A stretch of 59,709 bases of DNA from VRUE01 sp040904405 (GTDB lineage Bacteria; Actinomycetota; Thermoleophilia; Solirubrobacterales; 70-9), in contig JBBDTK010000010.1 of the NCBI GenBank assembly GCA_040904405.1, forward strand, positions 1 to 59,709, read 5' to 3'. Each line of letters starts with the position of its first letter. Positions within the stretch are counted from its first letter, which is position 1. Below, piece by piece: positions 51,173 to 59,709 of the stretch. Under the pieces are notes generated by a model. That model saw only the letters and a list, made by a program, of their open reading frames with translations. It ran no database searches and was not told where the DNA came from. A program made the position numbers and the translations under genes.

Positions 51173-51283
51173 GCGGCAAACGCTCGCGGGTCCCGCCGCG
51201 CGGGTGGTGCGCACAGTGGAAATTGTCAGCGCAGGCTTCGTGACCGAAGGCAAACAGGCTTGTCCTGCCCTACCGTCACCGCG

Positions 51284-51661
51284 ATGACGGCGACCCGCCA
51301 GAGGCTGGGCAAGGCCGCCGAGGAGCTGGTCGCGGCGCGCCTCGCCGCCGCCCGCTGGGAGATCCTCGGGCGCAACGCCCGCACCCGCCACGGAGAGCTC
51401 GACCTCGTCGCCCTCGACGGCGCCGCGCTGGTCTTCGTCGAGGTCAAGGCCGGCCGTGCCGGCTCCGCCTACGGGCCGGAGCGTCCGGTGCTCGCGATCG
51501 GCCGCCGTAAGCAGCTACGTATCCGCCGCCTGGCAACCGCCTGGATGGCCGAGCGACGCGATCTCCCCCGCTACGCGGAGATCCGCTTCGACGCCGTCGG
51601 CGTCACCTACGACCGCGCCGGCCGGATAGTCGACTACGAGCACATTCGGGGGGCCTTTTGA
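51284..51661 (+). CDS. YraN/UPF0102-family protein
   Basis: 125 residues from ATG 51284. RHGELDLVALDGAALVFVEVKAGRAG is the nuclease-like YraN motif (E-x-D ... E-V-K), with conserved GxAAEELVAARLAAARWEILGRNARTR. The family often sits next to rnhB and comM/dprA, as here, and is thought to act on nucleic acids. It is divergent from comM by about 110 bases and convergent with rnhB. Confidence 0.88.
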   Translation: MTATRQRLGKAAEELVAARLAAARWEILGRNARTRHGELDLVALDGAALVFVEVKAGRAGSAYGPERPVLAIGRRKQLRIRRLATAWMAERRDLPRYAEIRFDAVGVTYDRAGRIVDYEHIRGAF

Positions 51662-51665
51662 CGTT

Positions 51666-51805
51666 CCCTGTGGCGCGCGTGGCCAAGCAGATCAAGGAAC
51701 TCGCGTTGGCACTCTCGCACCCGCCTTCGGCGGGGGTCGGGCGACAAGGGTCGCAGGCAACCGACTGAGGACGCCGATATGCGCCGCGCCACGCGCGTCA
51801 CAGGG
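51666..51805 (-). repeat. Structured intergenic element, GGACGCAGGGAG family, copy C
   Basis: 18-bp arms with one mismatch (51666-51683 and 51788-51805). CAAGCAGATC on the left and CGACTGAGGACGCCGATATGCGCC on the right are shared with copies A, B and D, but the left core (AAGGAACTCGC) is diverged. A central GC hairpin CCCGCC-TTC-GGCGGG lies at 51720-51734. The right arm covers the rnhB stop. Confidence 0.65.
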
Positions 51806-52472
51806 CCAGCTGGGAGTAGGCGACCGATGCGAACGAGCGCCGGTGCAGGGGCGAGATCCCGATCCGCTCGATCGCGGCGCGGTGCTCGGGGGTCGAGTAG
51901 CCGACGTGCTCCTCGAAGCCCCAGCCGGGATGCTCGCCGGCGGCGCGGCGCATGTAGCGGTCGCGGCTGACCTTGGCGATCACCGAGGCGGCGGCGATCG
52001 CGGCGCTGGTGCCGTCGCCCTCGATCACGGCGCGGTGCGGGACCGCGCACTCGCGCAGAGAGAAGCCATCCACGAGGCAGGTCGCCTCCGACTCGGGCTC
52101 TAGCCGCTCCAGCGCCACCGAGAGCGCTTCGATGTTGGTCACGTGCAGGCCGCGGTCGTCGATCCCGCGCGCGCAGCGCACGACCACGCTGACCCGGCTG
52201 GCCGCCCGCAGCACCGCCGGGTAGAGCTCCTCGCGCTGAACCGGCTTCATCTGCTTGGAGTCGTGCAGACCGGCCAATCCACGACGATCGGCATGGGACA
52301 ACGCCTCGTAGTCGATCAGAACGGCTGCCGCGACAAGGGGGCCCGCCAGGCAACCCCTCCCTGCCTCGTCGGCCCCCGCCACAAATCGACTCCCCAAACC
52401 CCTGTCGAAGGAGAACAACCGCCGCGACCTTGCCAACCGACGCCGGTGTGTTCTCGACTGGGTTTTAGCCAC
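51798..52472 (-). CDS. rnhB: Ribonuclease HII
   Basis: 224 residues. GADEAGRGCLAGPLVAAAVL carries Asp-Glu of the active site, LHDSKQM and LVDGF follow, and VIEGDGTSAAIAAASVIAKVSRD the next acidic positions. It removes RNA from hybrids and single ribonucleotides. The N-terminal 25 residues are Arg-rich, and a later start is possible. Convergent with yraN. The stop lies in repeat copy C. Confidence 0.93.
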   Translation of the reverse strand: MAKTQSRTHRRRLARSRRLFSFDRGLGSRFVAGADEAGRGCLAGPLVAAAVLIDYEALSHADRRGLAGLHDSKQMKPVQREELYPAVLRAASRVSVVVRCARGIDDRGLHVTNIEALSVALERLEPESEATCLVDGFSLRECAVPHRAVIEGDGTSAAIAAASVIAKVSRDRYMRRAAGEHPGWGFEEHVGYSTPEHRAAIERIGISPLHRRSFASVAYSQLAL

Positions 52473-52502
52473 CGATACCCCAGTCAGATCCCGGTCGGGG
52501 CT

Positions 52503-53081
52503 CTAAAAGACTCCGACCCTATCCGGGGGCCAGTAGGTGGCGAAGGCCTTGCCGATGATCCACTCGCGGGGGACGGGGCCCCAGAAACGGCTGTCGTCGC
52601 TTGCCCCACGGTTGTCGCCCATCATGAAGTAATGGTCGGCCGGGATGGTGATCGGCCTGGGCAGATCGCAGGCGCCGCCGTTGCCGCAGGGCAGCGTGAA
52701 GGGCTCCTCGGCCTTCTCCACCCCGTTGACCACCGGGTGGCCGTTGCGGACGGCCAGCGTGTCGCCCGGCCCGGCGACGATCCGCTTGATGAAGTTCTGG
52801 TCGGACTCGGCCTCGGTCGGCCTCGAGCAGGCTTCCTGCGGGCCGTGCGGGGCGCCGCACTCGGTGCCCAGGTCGGCGCCGGCGGGCGGGTGGAAGACGA
52901 CGACGTCGCCGATCCCGGGATCGCCGAAGTGGTACTGGAAGCGATTGACCAGAACCCGCTGGCCGACGTCCAGGGTCGGCTCCATCGATTGCGAGGGGAT
53001 CTGGTAGGGCTTGACCAGCCAGGCCTGGATCGCCAGCGCCAACCCGAGCGCCAGAGCGACGATCACGACCAGCTCGACCAA
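52503..53081 (-). CDS. lepB: Signal peptidase I
   Basis: 192 residues. An N-terminal transmembrane helix (VELVVIVALALGLALAIQAWL) precedes QIPSQSMEPTL with the catalytic Ser. FIKRIVAGPGDTLAV carries the general-base Lys, MGDNRGASDDSRFWGP the other conserved box. The start is unclear: TTG at 53081, while open frame continues upstream to CTG/ATT codons after the rplS stop. LepB cleaves signal peptides outside the membrane. It follows rplS on the same strand. Confidence 0.93.
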   Translation of the reverse strand: MVELVVIVALALGLALAIQAWLVKPYQIPSQSMEPTLDVGQRVLVNRFQYHFGDPGIGDVVVFHPPAGADLGTECGAPHGPQEACSRPTEAESDQNFIKRIVAGPGDTLAVRNGHPVVNGVEKAEEPFTLPCGNGGACDLPRPITIPADHYFMMGDNRGASDDSRFWGPVPREWIIGKAFATYWPPDRVGVF

Positions 53082-53119
53082 TCCGCCGGCGCGGCTCTGC
53101 GGCTTGGGAATGCTCGGGG

Positions 53120-53824
53120 TCAGGCTGAGTCCTTGGCGTCAGAGTCCGCCTCGGGCTCTGACTCCTCAGCTCCCTCGCCAGACGCGTCGTCCTGTGGCTG
53201 TTCCTCAGACGCCTCGTCCTCGGCGTCCGTATCGGTTTTCGCTTCCACTGCGGGCGCCTCAGCATCGGCCTCTGCCTGCGCGTCGGTGTCCCCGGCGTCC
53301 TCCGCAGACGCTTCCTCCGCGGGTGGCGTGGGGGTGGGCTCCCCCTCCGTAGCCTGCGAGGAGGGGGTGTCCTCCCCCGCGACAGGACCCGCGGCCTCGG
53401 CGTCCGCGTCGTCCTCCTGCGTGACGCCCTCGGCATCCGCCGCGGCGGTCGGCGCCGAGATCAGCTCCTCGTCGATTCCCCAGCGCCGCTCCGCCACCCG
53501 CGCCGCCTTGCCGATCCGGCCACGCAGGTAGTAGAGCTTGGCCCGGCGCACGTCGCCGCGAGCCGCGATCTCGAGCTTCTCGATCTTCGGCGAGTGCAGC
53601 GGGAAGGTCCGCTCGACGCCGACCCCGAACGACTGCTTGCGCACGGTGAAGGTCTCGCGCGCGCCGGAGCCCTGCCGCTTCAGCACGATGCCCTCGAAGA
53701 CCTGGGTGCGGCGGCGGCTGCCCTCGATCACCTGGAAGTGGACGCGCACGCGGTCGCCTGAGGCGAAGGACGGCAGTCCCTGCCTCTGCTGGCGCTGCTC
53801 GATGCTGTCGATTACGCTGCTCAT
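53120..53824 (-). CDS. rplS: Ribosomal protein bL19 with a long acidic C-terminal extension
   Basis: 234 residues from ATG 53824. The L19 fold is complete in the first 118 residues (SVIDSIEQRQQRQGLPSFASGDRVRVHF, RRRTQVFEGIVLKRQGSGARETFTVRKQSFGVGVERTFPLHSP, KLYYLRGRIGKAARVAERR). The last 115 residues are Glu/Asp/Ala-rich low complexity (e.g. DGDTDAQAEADAEAPAVEAKTDTDAEDEASEEQ). This is twice the common length, and the extension is likely disordered and exposed at the ribosome surface. Confidence 0.94.
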   Translation of the reverse strand: MSSVIDSIEQRQQRQGLPSFASGDRVRVHFQVIEGSRRRTQVFEGIVLKRQGSGARETFTVRKQSFGVGVERTFPLHSPKIEKLEIAARGDVRRAKLYYLRGRIGKAARVAERRWGIDEELISAPTAAADAEGVTQEDDADAEAAGPVAGEDTPSSQATEGEPTPTPPAEEASAEDAGDTDAQAEADAEAPAVEAKTDTDAEDEASEEQPQDDASGEGAEESEPEADSDAKDSA

Positions 53825-53882
53825 TTGGCCAGAAAAAACCGCCGGAGCCGGGTTCGGCCGCCGCGCGGTCGCGGAATCGTAC

Positions 53883-54560
53883 CTACTCCGGGCGCTCTTC
53901 GAACTGCTCGGCACGGCGGCGGCTCTGCTCGGCCCGCCAGGTTCGTACCCGCTCGTGGTCGCCGGAGACGAGAACGTCGGGGACGCCCCAGCCGCGATAG
54001 GTCGGCGGCCGCGTGTAGTGCGGGTACTCCGGCGCTCCCTCCAGGAGCTGGCTGAAGGACTCCTCGACCGCGCTCTGCTCGTGCCCCAGCGCCCCGGGCA
54101 GCTTGCGCATCACCACGTCCGCGAGGACCATCGCCGGCAGCTCGCCGCCGGCGAGCACGTAGCGGCCGATCGAGACCTCGTCGTCGGCCAGGTGCTCGTG
54201 CACGCGCTCGTCGAAGCCCTCGTAGCGGCCGCAGAGCAGCGCCACGTGGGGCTCCTGCGTCAGCTCCTCGGCCAGCTCGTCGTCGAGCAGCCGCCCGGTC
54301 GGCGAGAGCAACACGACCCGCGGCTTCTCCCCTTCCCCATAGGCAGCCTGAAGCGCCGCATCGACCACATCCACCCGCAAGACCATCCCCGCCCCGCCCC
54401 CATATGGCGCATCGTCAACCTGCCCCGCCCCCAAAGGAGTCGTCTCCCGGTAGTCGAACAACCGCAGCTCATTCCCCTGCGCCAACGCGTTCTGGACCGA
54501 CCGCTGGCCCTGGAACCAGTCAAATGCCTCTGGAAACAGCGAAAAGATGTCGAGTCTCAT
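53883..54560 (-). CDS. trmD: tRNA (guanine-37-N1)-methyltransferase
   Basis: 225 residues. MRLDIFSLFPEAFDWFQGQ, GAGMVLRVDVVDAAL, VVLLSPTGRLLDDELAEEL, LLCGRYEGFDERV and SIGRYVLAGGELPAMVLADVV form the trefoil-knot SPOUT fold; the C-terminus has PHYTRPPTYRGWGVPDVLVSGDH. TrmD methylates G37 next to the anticodon and prevents frameshifts. It lies between rplS and the KH-domain gene, with repeat copy 2 upstream of its start. Confidence 0.96.
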   Translation of the reverse strand: MRLDIFSLFPEAFDWFQGQRSVQNALAQGNELRLFDYRETTPLGAGQVDDAPYGGGAGMVLRVDVVDAALQAAYGEGEKPRVVLLSPTGRLLDDELAEELTQEPHVALLCGRYEGFDERVHEHLADDEVSIGRYVLAGGELPAMVLADVVMRKLPGALGHEQSAVEESFSQLLEGAPEYPHYTRPPTYRGWGVPDVLVSGDHERVRTWRAEQSRRRAEQFEERPE

Positions 54561-54570
54561 GTGTGCCTTA

Positions 54571-54687
54571 GATCCGGATGCGGGTTGGGGGTGGAGCGTC
54601 TTGTACTTTTTCCGCGGCGAGGCCCGCGGACAGCCACAGTGGGTCTTCGGAAAAAGTTAAGCGGAACCCCCAACCCGTAGCCGGATC
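54571..54687. repeat. Nested inverted repeat, ACTTTTTCCG family, copy 2
   Basis: Outer arms 54571-54592 and 54666-54687 (19 of 22 pair; 12-bp and 7-bp blocks around a 3-nt internal mismatch) and inner perfect 10-bp arms 54605-54614 and 54648-54657 (ACTTTTTCCG/CGGAAAAAGT). GGTGGAGCGTCTTGT on the left and GTCTTCGG on the right match copy 1. It fills the gap between the KH gene and trmD, so it would be transcribed within an operon. Confidence 0.7.
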
Positions 54688-54693
54688 GATCGC

Positions 54694-54924
54694 TCAATCC
54701 AAGATGTCGACGATCACCCTGCGTTCGAGGCGCACCGCGGCTGCCTTGGCGACGGTGCGGATCGCGTTGGCCACCCTCCCCCCTTTGCCGATCACCCGCC
54801 CCAAGTCGTCCTCGGCCACGCTGATCTCGTAGACCAGGTCGCCGTCCTCTTCCAGCTCCTCGACCTCGACCGCGTCGGGGTCCTCGACCAGCGCCCTGAC
54901 GAGGAACTCGAGCAGCTCGGTCAT
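54694..54924 (-). CDS. KH-domain RNA-binding protein (KhpA/YlqC type)
   Basis: 76 residues. ELLEFLVRALVEDPDAVEVEEL, then DLGRVIGKGGRVANAIRTVAKAAAV with the GxxG loop (GKGG) and VIVDILD. These small proteins bind RNA, act with a partner in envelope or division control, and nearly always sit between rpsP and trmD, as here. Start ATG 54924, four bases from the rpsP stop. Confidence 0.93.
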   Translation of the reverse strand: MTELLEFLVRALVEDPDAVEVEELEEDGDLVYEISVAEDDLGRVIGKGGRVANAIRTVAKAAAVRLERRVIVDILD

Positions 54925-54928
54925 GGGA

Positions 54929-55183
54929 TTAAGAGCCGGAGGCGGCGATGCCCTTGGTCCGCAGCAGGGTCGCCACGGTCTCCGAGGGCTGCGCCCCGTG
55001 CTCGAGCCAGTGGCGGGCGCGCTCCTCGTCGAGCACGATCGTCGAGGGCTCGGTCTGCGGGTTGTACTGGCCGATCGTCTCGATCGTCCGCCCGTCGCGC
55101 GGGGAACGTTTGTCGGCGACGACGATCCGCCAGATCGGGTTCTTCTTCGAACCCACCCTTCTCAATCTGATTCGCACGGCCAT
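54929..55183 (-). CDS. rpsP: Ribosomal protein bS16
   Basis: 84 residues. MAVRIRLRRVGSKKNPIWRIVVADKRSPRDGR, IGQYNPQTEP, and ALHWLEHGAQPS-like HWLEHGAQPSETVATLLRTKGI are typical S16. It binds 16S rRNA in the body of the 30S subunit. It follows ffh by 14 bases, in the usual order ffh-rpsP-KH-trmD. Confidence 0.97.
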   Translation of the reverse strand: MAVRIRLRRVGSKKNPIWRIVVADKRSPRDGRTIETIGQYNPQTEPSTIVLDEERARHWLEHGAQPSETVATLLRTKGIAASGS

Positions 55184-55197
55184 TGGGAGCGGGCAGG

Positions 55198-56562
<1,365 letters not shown>

Positions 56563-56610
56563 CGGCCTACCAGCTTGGGTGTATTCGGTTGGACGCAGGG
56601 TTGGTTTAAC

Positions 56611-56620
56611 NNNNNNNNNN
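56611..56620. other. Assembly gap (10 N) at a palindrome
   Basis: The N run is between ffh and ftsY, immediately left of CCGCCTATATGGCGG. Its left side lacks the expected arm, so the missing piece is likely the other arm of a strong palindrome. The true length is unknown. Confidence 0.9.
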
Positions 56621-56649
56621 CCGCCTATATGGCGGGTAACTGCGACCTC
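56621..56649 (+). repeat. CCGCCTATATGGCGG palindrome family, copy 2 (half visible)
   Basis: CCGCCTATATGGCGGGTAACTGCGACCTC matches the right part of the copy at 2645-2695 with a single difference (G to C). The left arm is hidden by the gap. It lies just beyond the ftsY stop. Confidence 0.7.
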
Positions 56650-56660
56650 GATGCCTGGGG

Positions 56661-57659
56661 CTACTCGGCGAGCAGGGCGCGGGCGAAGTCCTCGGGGTCG
56701 AAGGGGCGCAGATCCTCGAGCGACTCGCCGCTGCCGATCAGCTTCACCGGGATGCCGAGCTCGGCCGCGATCGCCAGCACGATGCCACCCTTGGCGGTGC
56801 CGTCGAGCTTGGTCAGGACGACGCCGTCGACCGCGACCGCCTCGGCGAAGGCCTTCGCCTGGCGCAGGCCGTTCTGGCCGGTGGTGGCGTCGATCGAGAT
56901 CAGCGTCTCGTGCGGGGCGCCGGGCAGCTGCTTGGCGATCACGCGGCGCACCTTGGCCAGCTCGTCCATCAGGTTGCCCTGGGTGTGGAGGCGGCCGGCG
57001 GTGTCGACGATCACCACGTCGGCGCCGCGGGCGCCGGCGGCGGCGATCGCGTCGAAGGCGACCGCGCCCGGGTCGCCCCCGGGCGCCGAGCGGACCAGCT
57101 CCGCCCCCGCCCGCTCGGCCCACTCGGCCAGCTGCTCGGCGGCGGCGGCGCGGTAGGTGTCGCCGGCGGCCATCACCACCGAGAGGCCGAGCTCGCGCGA
57201 GAGGTGCCAGGCGATCTTGCCGATCGTCGTCGTCTTGCCGGTGCCGTTGACGCCGACCATCAGCAGGACCGCCGGCTCGCCGCTGAGGTCGATCGGCGCC
57301 CGGCCGGCGGCGGCGACCTCGGCGAGGATCTCGATCAGGCGCTCGCGGACCGCCTCGCCGTCGGCCGAGACGGCGCCGCTCTCGACCTCGCGCTCCAGCC
57401 GTTCGACCACCTCGGCGGTGGTCGGAGCGCCGACGTCGGCGAGAATCAGCGCCTCCTCCAGGCGCTCCCAGGTCTCCTCGTCGATCCGGTCGAAGAGGCT
57501 GGCGGAGATCTCCTCGACCAGCGCCTGGCGGCTCTGGGAGAGGCTCTCGCGCAGGCGGCGGAAGACGCCGCGGCGCTCGTCCTCCCACTCGGGCTCGGCG
57601 GCGACCGGCGGCGCCTTGCGCGCGCCGAGATCGAAGATCTCCGACCAGGAGGTCGGCAC
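56661..57659 (-). CDS. ftsY: Signal recognition particle receptor FtsY
   Basis: 332 residues, GTG start. There is an N-domain (LRESLSQSRQALVEEISASLFDRIDEETWERLEEALILADVG) and a G-domain with LLMVGVNGTGKTTTIGKIAWHL, AGDTYRAAAAEQLAEWA, VVIVDTAGRLHTQ and TKLDGTAKGG. The acidic A-domain before N is short, as usual in actinobacteria. It works with Ffh to target proteins to the membrane. The right neighbour is smc, separated by repeat copy D. Confidence 0.96.
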   Translation of the reverse strand: MPTSWSEIFDLGARKAPPVAAEPEWEDERRGVFRRLRESLSQSRQALVEEISASLFDRIDEETWERLEEALILADVGAPTTAEVVERLEREVESGAVSADGEAVRERLIEILAEVAAAGRAPIDLSGEPAVLLMVGVNGTGKTTTIGKIAWHLSRELGLSVVMAAGDTYRAAAAEQLAEWAERAGAELVRSAPGGDPGAVAFDAIAAAGARGADVVIVDTAGRLHTQGNLMDELAKVRRVIAKQLPGAPHETLISIDATTGQNGLRQAKAFAEAVAVDGVVLTKLDGTAKGGIVLAIAAELGIPVKLIGSGESLEDLRPFDPEDFARALLAE

Positions 57660-57825
57660 TAGTGGCCCTTCTCATGACGTTCGCCAGGAAATGACGAGGT
57701 CCAGGCGCCGCCAGACAAGGACGCAGGGAGCCCGAATAGCAGCGCTATTTGGGCGACTGAGGACGCAGTATGGCGGTGATCTGGGGCCGTCATTTCCGGT
57801 GAAACGTTGTGGGAAGGGCCACTAG
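57659..57825 (-). repeat. Structured intergenic element, GGACGCAGGGAG family, copy D
   Basis: Outer perfect 13-bp arms (57659-57671 and 57813-57825, including the ftsY start region on the left and the smc stop on the right), inner perfect 10-bp arms 57687-57696 and 57788-57797, and core 57716-57766. The core differs from copy A at three of 51 bases, two of which are compensatory: G6940 to C57731 and C6962 to G57753. Confidence 0.8.
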
Positions 57826-59709
57826 GCGGCGGCGGCCGAGTCGCCGCGGGCGCCGGGCTCAGCGACGGCGGCCTGCCGGCCGAGGCCGCCCACCGCGCCC
57901 TCGTCCAGCTCCGGGGCGACGCCGGCGAACGGCGGCGGCGCGGTCTCCTCGACTTCGCGCGGCAGCCGGCGCGATACGACTTTGGTCACCCCGTCGCCGC
58001 CCATCGTCACCCCGTAGAGCACGTCGGCGGCGTCCATCGTCCGTTTCTGGTGGGTGACGACGACGAACTGGGCGCGGTCGGAGAAGCGGCGGATCAGCTG
58101 CAGGAAGCGGTCGATGTTGGCGTCGTCGAGCGCCGCCTCGACCTCGTCGAGGATGTAGAAGGGGCAGGGGCGGGCGAGGAAGACGGCGAAGACGAAGGCG
58201 ATCGCGACCAGCGACTTCTCGCCGCCGGAGAGCAGCGAGAGCTTGCGGGTCGACTTGCCGGCCGGGGTGACCTCGATCTCGACCCCGAGCTCCTCCCGCT
58301 CTTCTTCCTCCTCCTCCTCGCCGGACTCGGCGACGTCCTCGCCGCCCGCCTCCTCTTCGGCGTCGCGCACCGGTCGCAGGCTGACCCGGCGCAGCCGGCC
58401 ACGCCCGCCCGGGAAGAGGTGCTCGACCATCTCCTCGAAGTTCTTCGCGGTCGCCTCGAAGGTCAGCTCGAAGGCGCGCTCGATCTCGCGGTCGATGTCG
58501 CGAATCAGCGCCTCCAGCTCGCGCATGCCGCGCTCGGTGTCCTCGCGCTGGGCCTGCAGCGACTCGACCTGCTCGCGCGCCTCCTCGTACTCGCGCTCGG
58601 CCAGCGGGTTGACCGGGCCGATCTGGGCACGGCGGCGCTCCAGCCGCTGCAGCCGCCGGTCGATCTCGGCCCGCTCCTCATCGCTCAGCGGCTGCTCGGC
58701 CGGGGCGATCTCCTCGCCCAGCCGCTCGGCGATCGACGCCAGCTCCTTCGCCGCCTCGGCGCGGCGGTCGCCGAGATGGGCGGCCTCCACCTGCGCCTCG
58801 GTCAGCCGGTCGGAGACCGCCTTGATCTCGACCTGCAGCTCGGACTCCTGCCGCGAGCACTCGCGCATCTCCTCGGCGATCGCGTCGCCGTCGCCCTGCT
58901 CGCCGACCACGGTCGCTTCGATCCGCTCGACCCGGGCGCGGATCGCGGCCTCCGCCGCGCTCACCGCGGCCAGTGCCGCGGCCACCTCCTCGTGCAGCTC
59001 CTCGACCGCCGCGACCCGCCCGCGCAGCGCCTCGCGGTGGCGCTCGCCGAGCAGCCCCTCGGCCCGCCGGGCGTGCCGGGAGGCGCGCTCGGCGCCGCCC
59101 CGGACCGCCCCCAGGGCAGCCTCGCGCTCGGCCTCGGCGGCCTGCTCGGAACGGGCCCGGGAGAGCCCGTCGGCCGCTCCGGCGAGGCCGGCATCGATCT
59201 CGGCCAGCTCCTCCTCCAGCTTGCGGGCGCGCTCGGCGGGGGCGCCCTCGGTCGCGCCGAGATCGAGCGTCAGCGGGCCGAACTCCGCCCGCAGCTCCGC
59301 CAGCGCCGCCGCCAGCTCGGCCTCGCGGTCGCCGAGGCCGGCGGCGCGCACCGCGATCCGCTGCTGCTCGCCGCGCAGCTTGGTCAGCAGTCCCCAGGCC
59401 TGAGTGCGGGCGCGATCGCGGTCGGCGAAGCGCTCCTCGGCGGCGCGGCGGCGCCCGCTCACCTCGCCGAGGCGCTTCTCGACCCCGGCCTGCTCCGCCC
59501 GAGCTTTCTCCGCGGCCCGCTCCGCCGCTCCTGCCCGGTCCTCGCCGAAGCGCAGTTCCTCGCCGACCAGGCGGCCGCGCAGCTCGAGCTCCTCGCGCTC
59601 GATCCGGGCGCCGAGCTCGGCCGCCTGCGCCTGCCGCTTCAACGGCCGCAGCCGCGCCCTCGCCTCGCGCTCCAGGTCGAGCGCGCGGTCGAGGTTGTCG
59701 CGGGCGGCG
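57822..59709 (-). CDS. smc: Chromosome segregation protein SMC, C-terminal part (partial)
   Basis: At least 629 residues from the C-terminal half. The frame runs off the right end, so the N-terminal ATPase head is outside. It includes long coiled coil (AELGARIEREELELRGRLVGEEL ... EREYEEAREQVESLQAQREDTERGMREL), the head-2 region KLSLLSGGEKSLVAIAFVFAVFLARPCPFYILDEVEAALDD (signature, Walker B) and a Pro/Ala-rich tail. SMC compacts and segregates DNA. The stop lies in repeat copy D, next to ftsY. Confidence 0.96.
   Translation of the reverse strand, partial: AARDNLDRALDLEREARARLRPLKRQAQAAELGARIEREELELRGRLVGEELRFGEDRAGAAERAAEKARAEQAGVEKRLGEVSGRRRAAEERFADRDRARTQAWGLLTKLRGEQQRIAVRAAGLGDREAELAAALAELRAEFGPLTLDLGATEGAPAERARKLEEELAEIDAGLAGAADGLSRARSEQAAEAEREAALGAVRGGAERASRHARRAEGLLGERHREALRGRVAAVEELHEEVAAALAAVSAAEAAIRARVERIEATVVGEQGDGDAIAEEMRECSRQESELQVEIKAVSDRLTEAQVEAAHLGDRRAEAAKELASIAERLGEEIAPAEQPLSDEERAEIDRRLQRLERRRAQIGPVNPLAEREYEEAREQVESLQAQREDTERGMRELEALIRDIDREIERAFELTFEATAKNFEEMVEHLFPGGRGRLRRVSLRPVRDAEEEAGGEDVAESGEEEEEEEREELGVEIEVTPAGKSTRKLSLLSGGEKSLVAIAFVFAVFLARPCPFYILDEVEAALDDANIDRFLQLIRRFSDRAQFVVVTHQKRTMDAADVLYGVTMGGDGVTKVVSRRLPREVEETAPPPFAGVAPELDEGAVGGLGRQAAVAEPGARGDSAAAA

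Noticed and set aside
49667..51661. A long plus-strand open frame of 664 codons antisense to comM
   Set aside because: High-GC antisense shadow of comM. Only its last 125 codons (from 51284) are real, as yraN.
56581..56610. GGACGCAGGG at 56591-56600 as a fifth copy of the structured element
   Set aside because: The partner side (GAGGACGC) is not present and the gap hides the rest, so it cannot be supported.

Overview
This is a high-GC chromosomal segment, clearly above 65% G+C by eye, from an actinobacterium. The WhiG/FliA-type sigma factor, split non-hydrolysing epimerase, long SMC/FtsY/Ffh block and uncharacterised membrane proteins fit best with the class Thermoleophilia (Solirubrobacterales-like). 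That placement is inferred from gene content, not proven. It looks like a draft assembly: two runs of ten N (20340-20349 and 56611-56620) interrupt it. Both sit at sequence that is hard to assemble, a G/C homopolymer and a strong palindrome.

Left part (1-23.7 kb) is housekeeping, nearly all on the minus strand: pdxS, an RpiR-type regulator, a secreted lytic-transglycosylase-like protein, argG, the arginine block argC-argJ-argB-argD coupled to pheS-pheT by short overlaps, a SpoU-type methyltransferase, rplT-rpmI, infC and thrS. wecB on the plus strand sits between infC and rpmI-rplT and breaks the usual infC-rpmI-rplT order. tRNA-Val(GAC) and tRNA-Cys(GCA) follow.

The middle (about 23.7-39.5 kb) is an accessory region. 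It carries toxin-antitoxin modules: a Phd/PemK-like overlapping operon, VapBC, a second Phd-VapC, and two copies of an excisionase-like HTH gene, one with its PIN toxin and one without. It also has a decayed AbiE pair, ATPase remnants, a P-loop ATPase, a 783-residue zinc-ribbon plus PD-(D/E)XK-like protein, and a 1359-residue DUF4011-helicase-Vsr/DUF559-type protein that matches a known single-gene defence architecture. The last 5.6 kb is bounded by direct repeats of about 175 bp. These include the 3' half of tRNA-Gly(GCC), so that part looks like an integrated element, yet no integrase is visible in it.

Right part (39.5-59.7 kb) is again housekeeping: RNase HI, a WhiG/FliA sigma factor, a Xer-type recombinase, an L,D-transpeptidase, 5-formyl-THF cyclo-ligase, an alpha/beta hydrolase, the chain ilvD-thiD-dprA-comM, yraN, and the classical block rnhB-lepB-rplS-trmD-KH-rpsP-ffh-ftsY-smc (smc runs off the window).

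A layer not explained by genes is a set of large inverted repeats, most of them at gene ends. Four copies share a core (GGACGCAGGGAG ... CGAC-GAGGACGC) with a compensatory base-pair change and locus-specific arms that run into the neighbouring stop codon. Two copies share another core (ACTTTTTCCG ... CGGAAAAAGT). One perfect nested palindrome lies inside a coding sequence. Two copies of a palindrome centred on CCGCCTATATGGCGG also occur. These are the best candidates here for something undescribed, together with the 783-residue protein and the recombined toxin-antitoxin loci.
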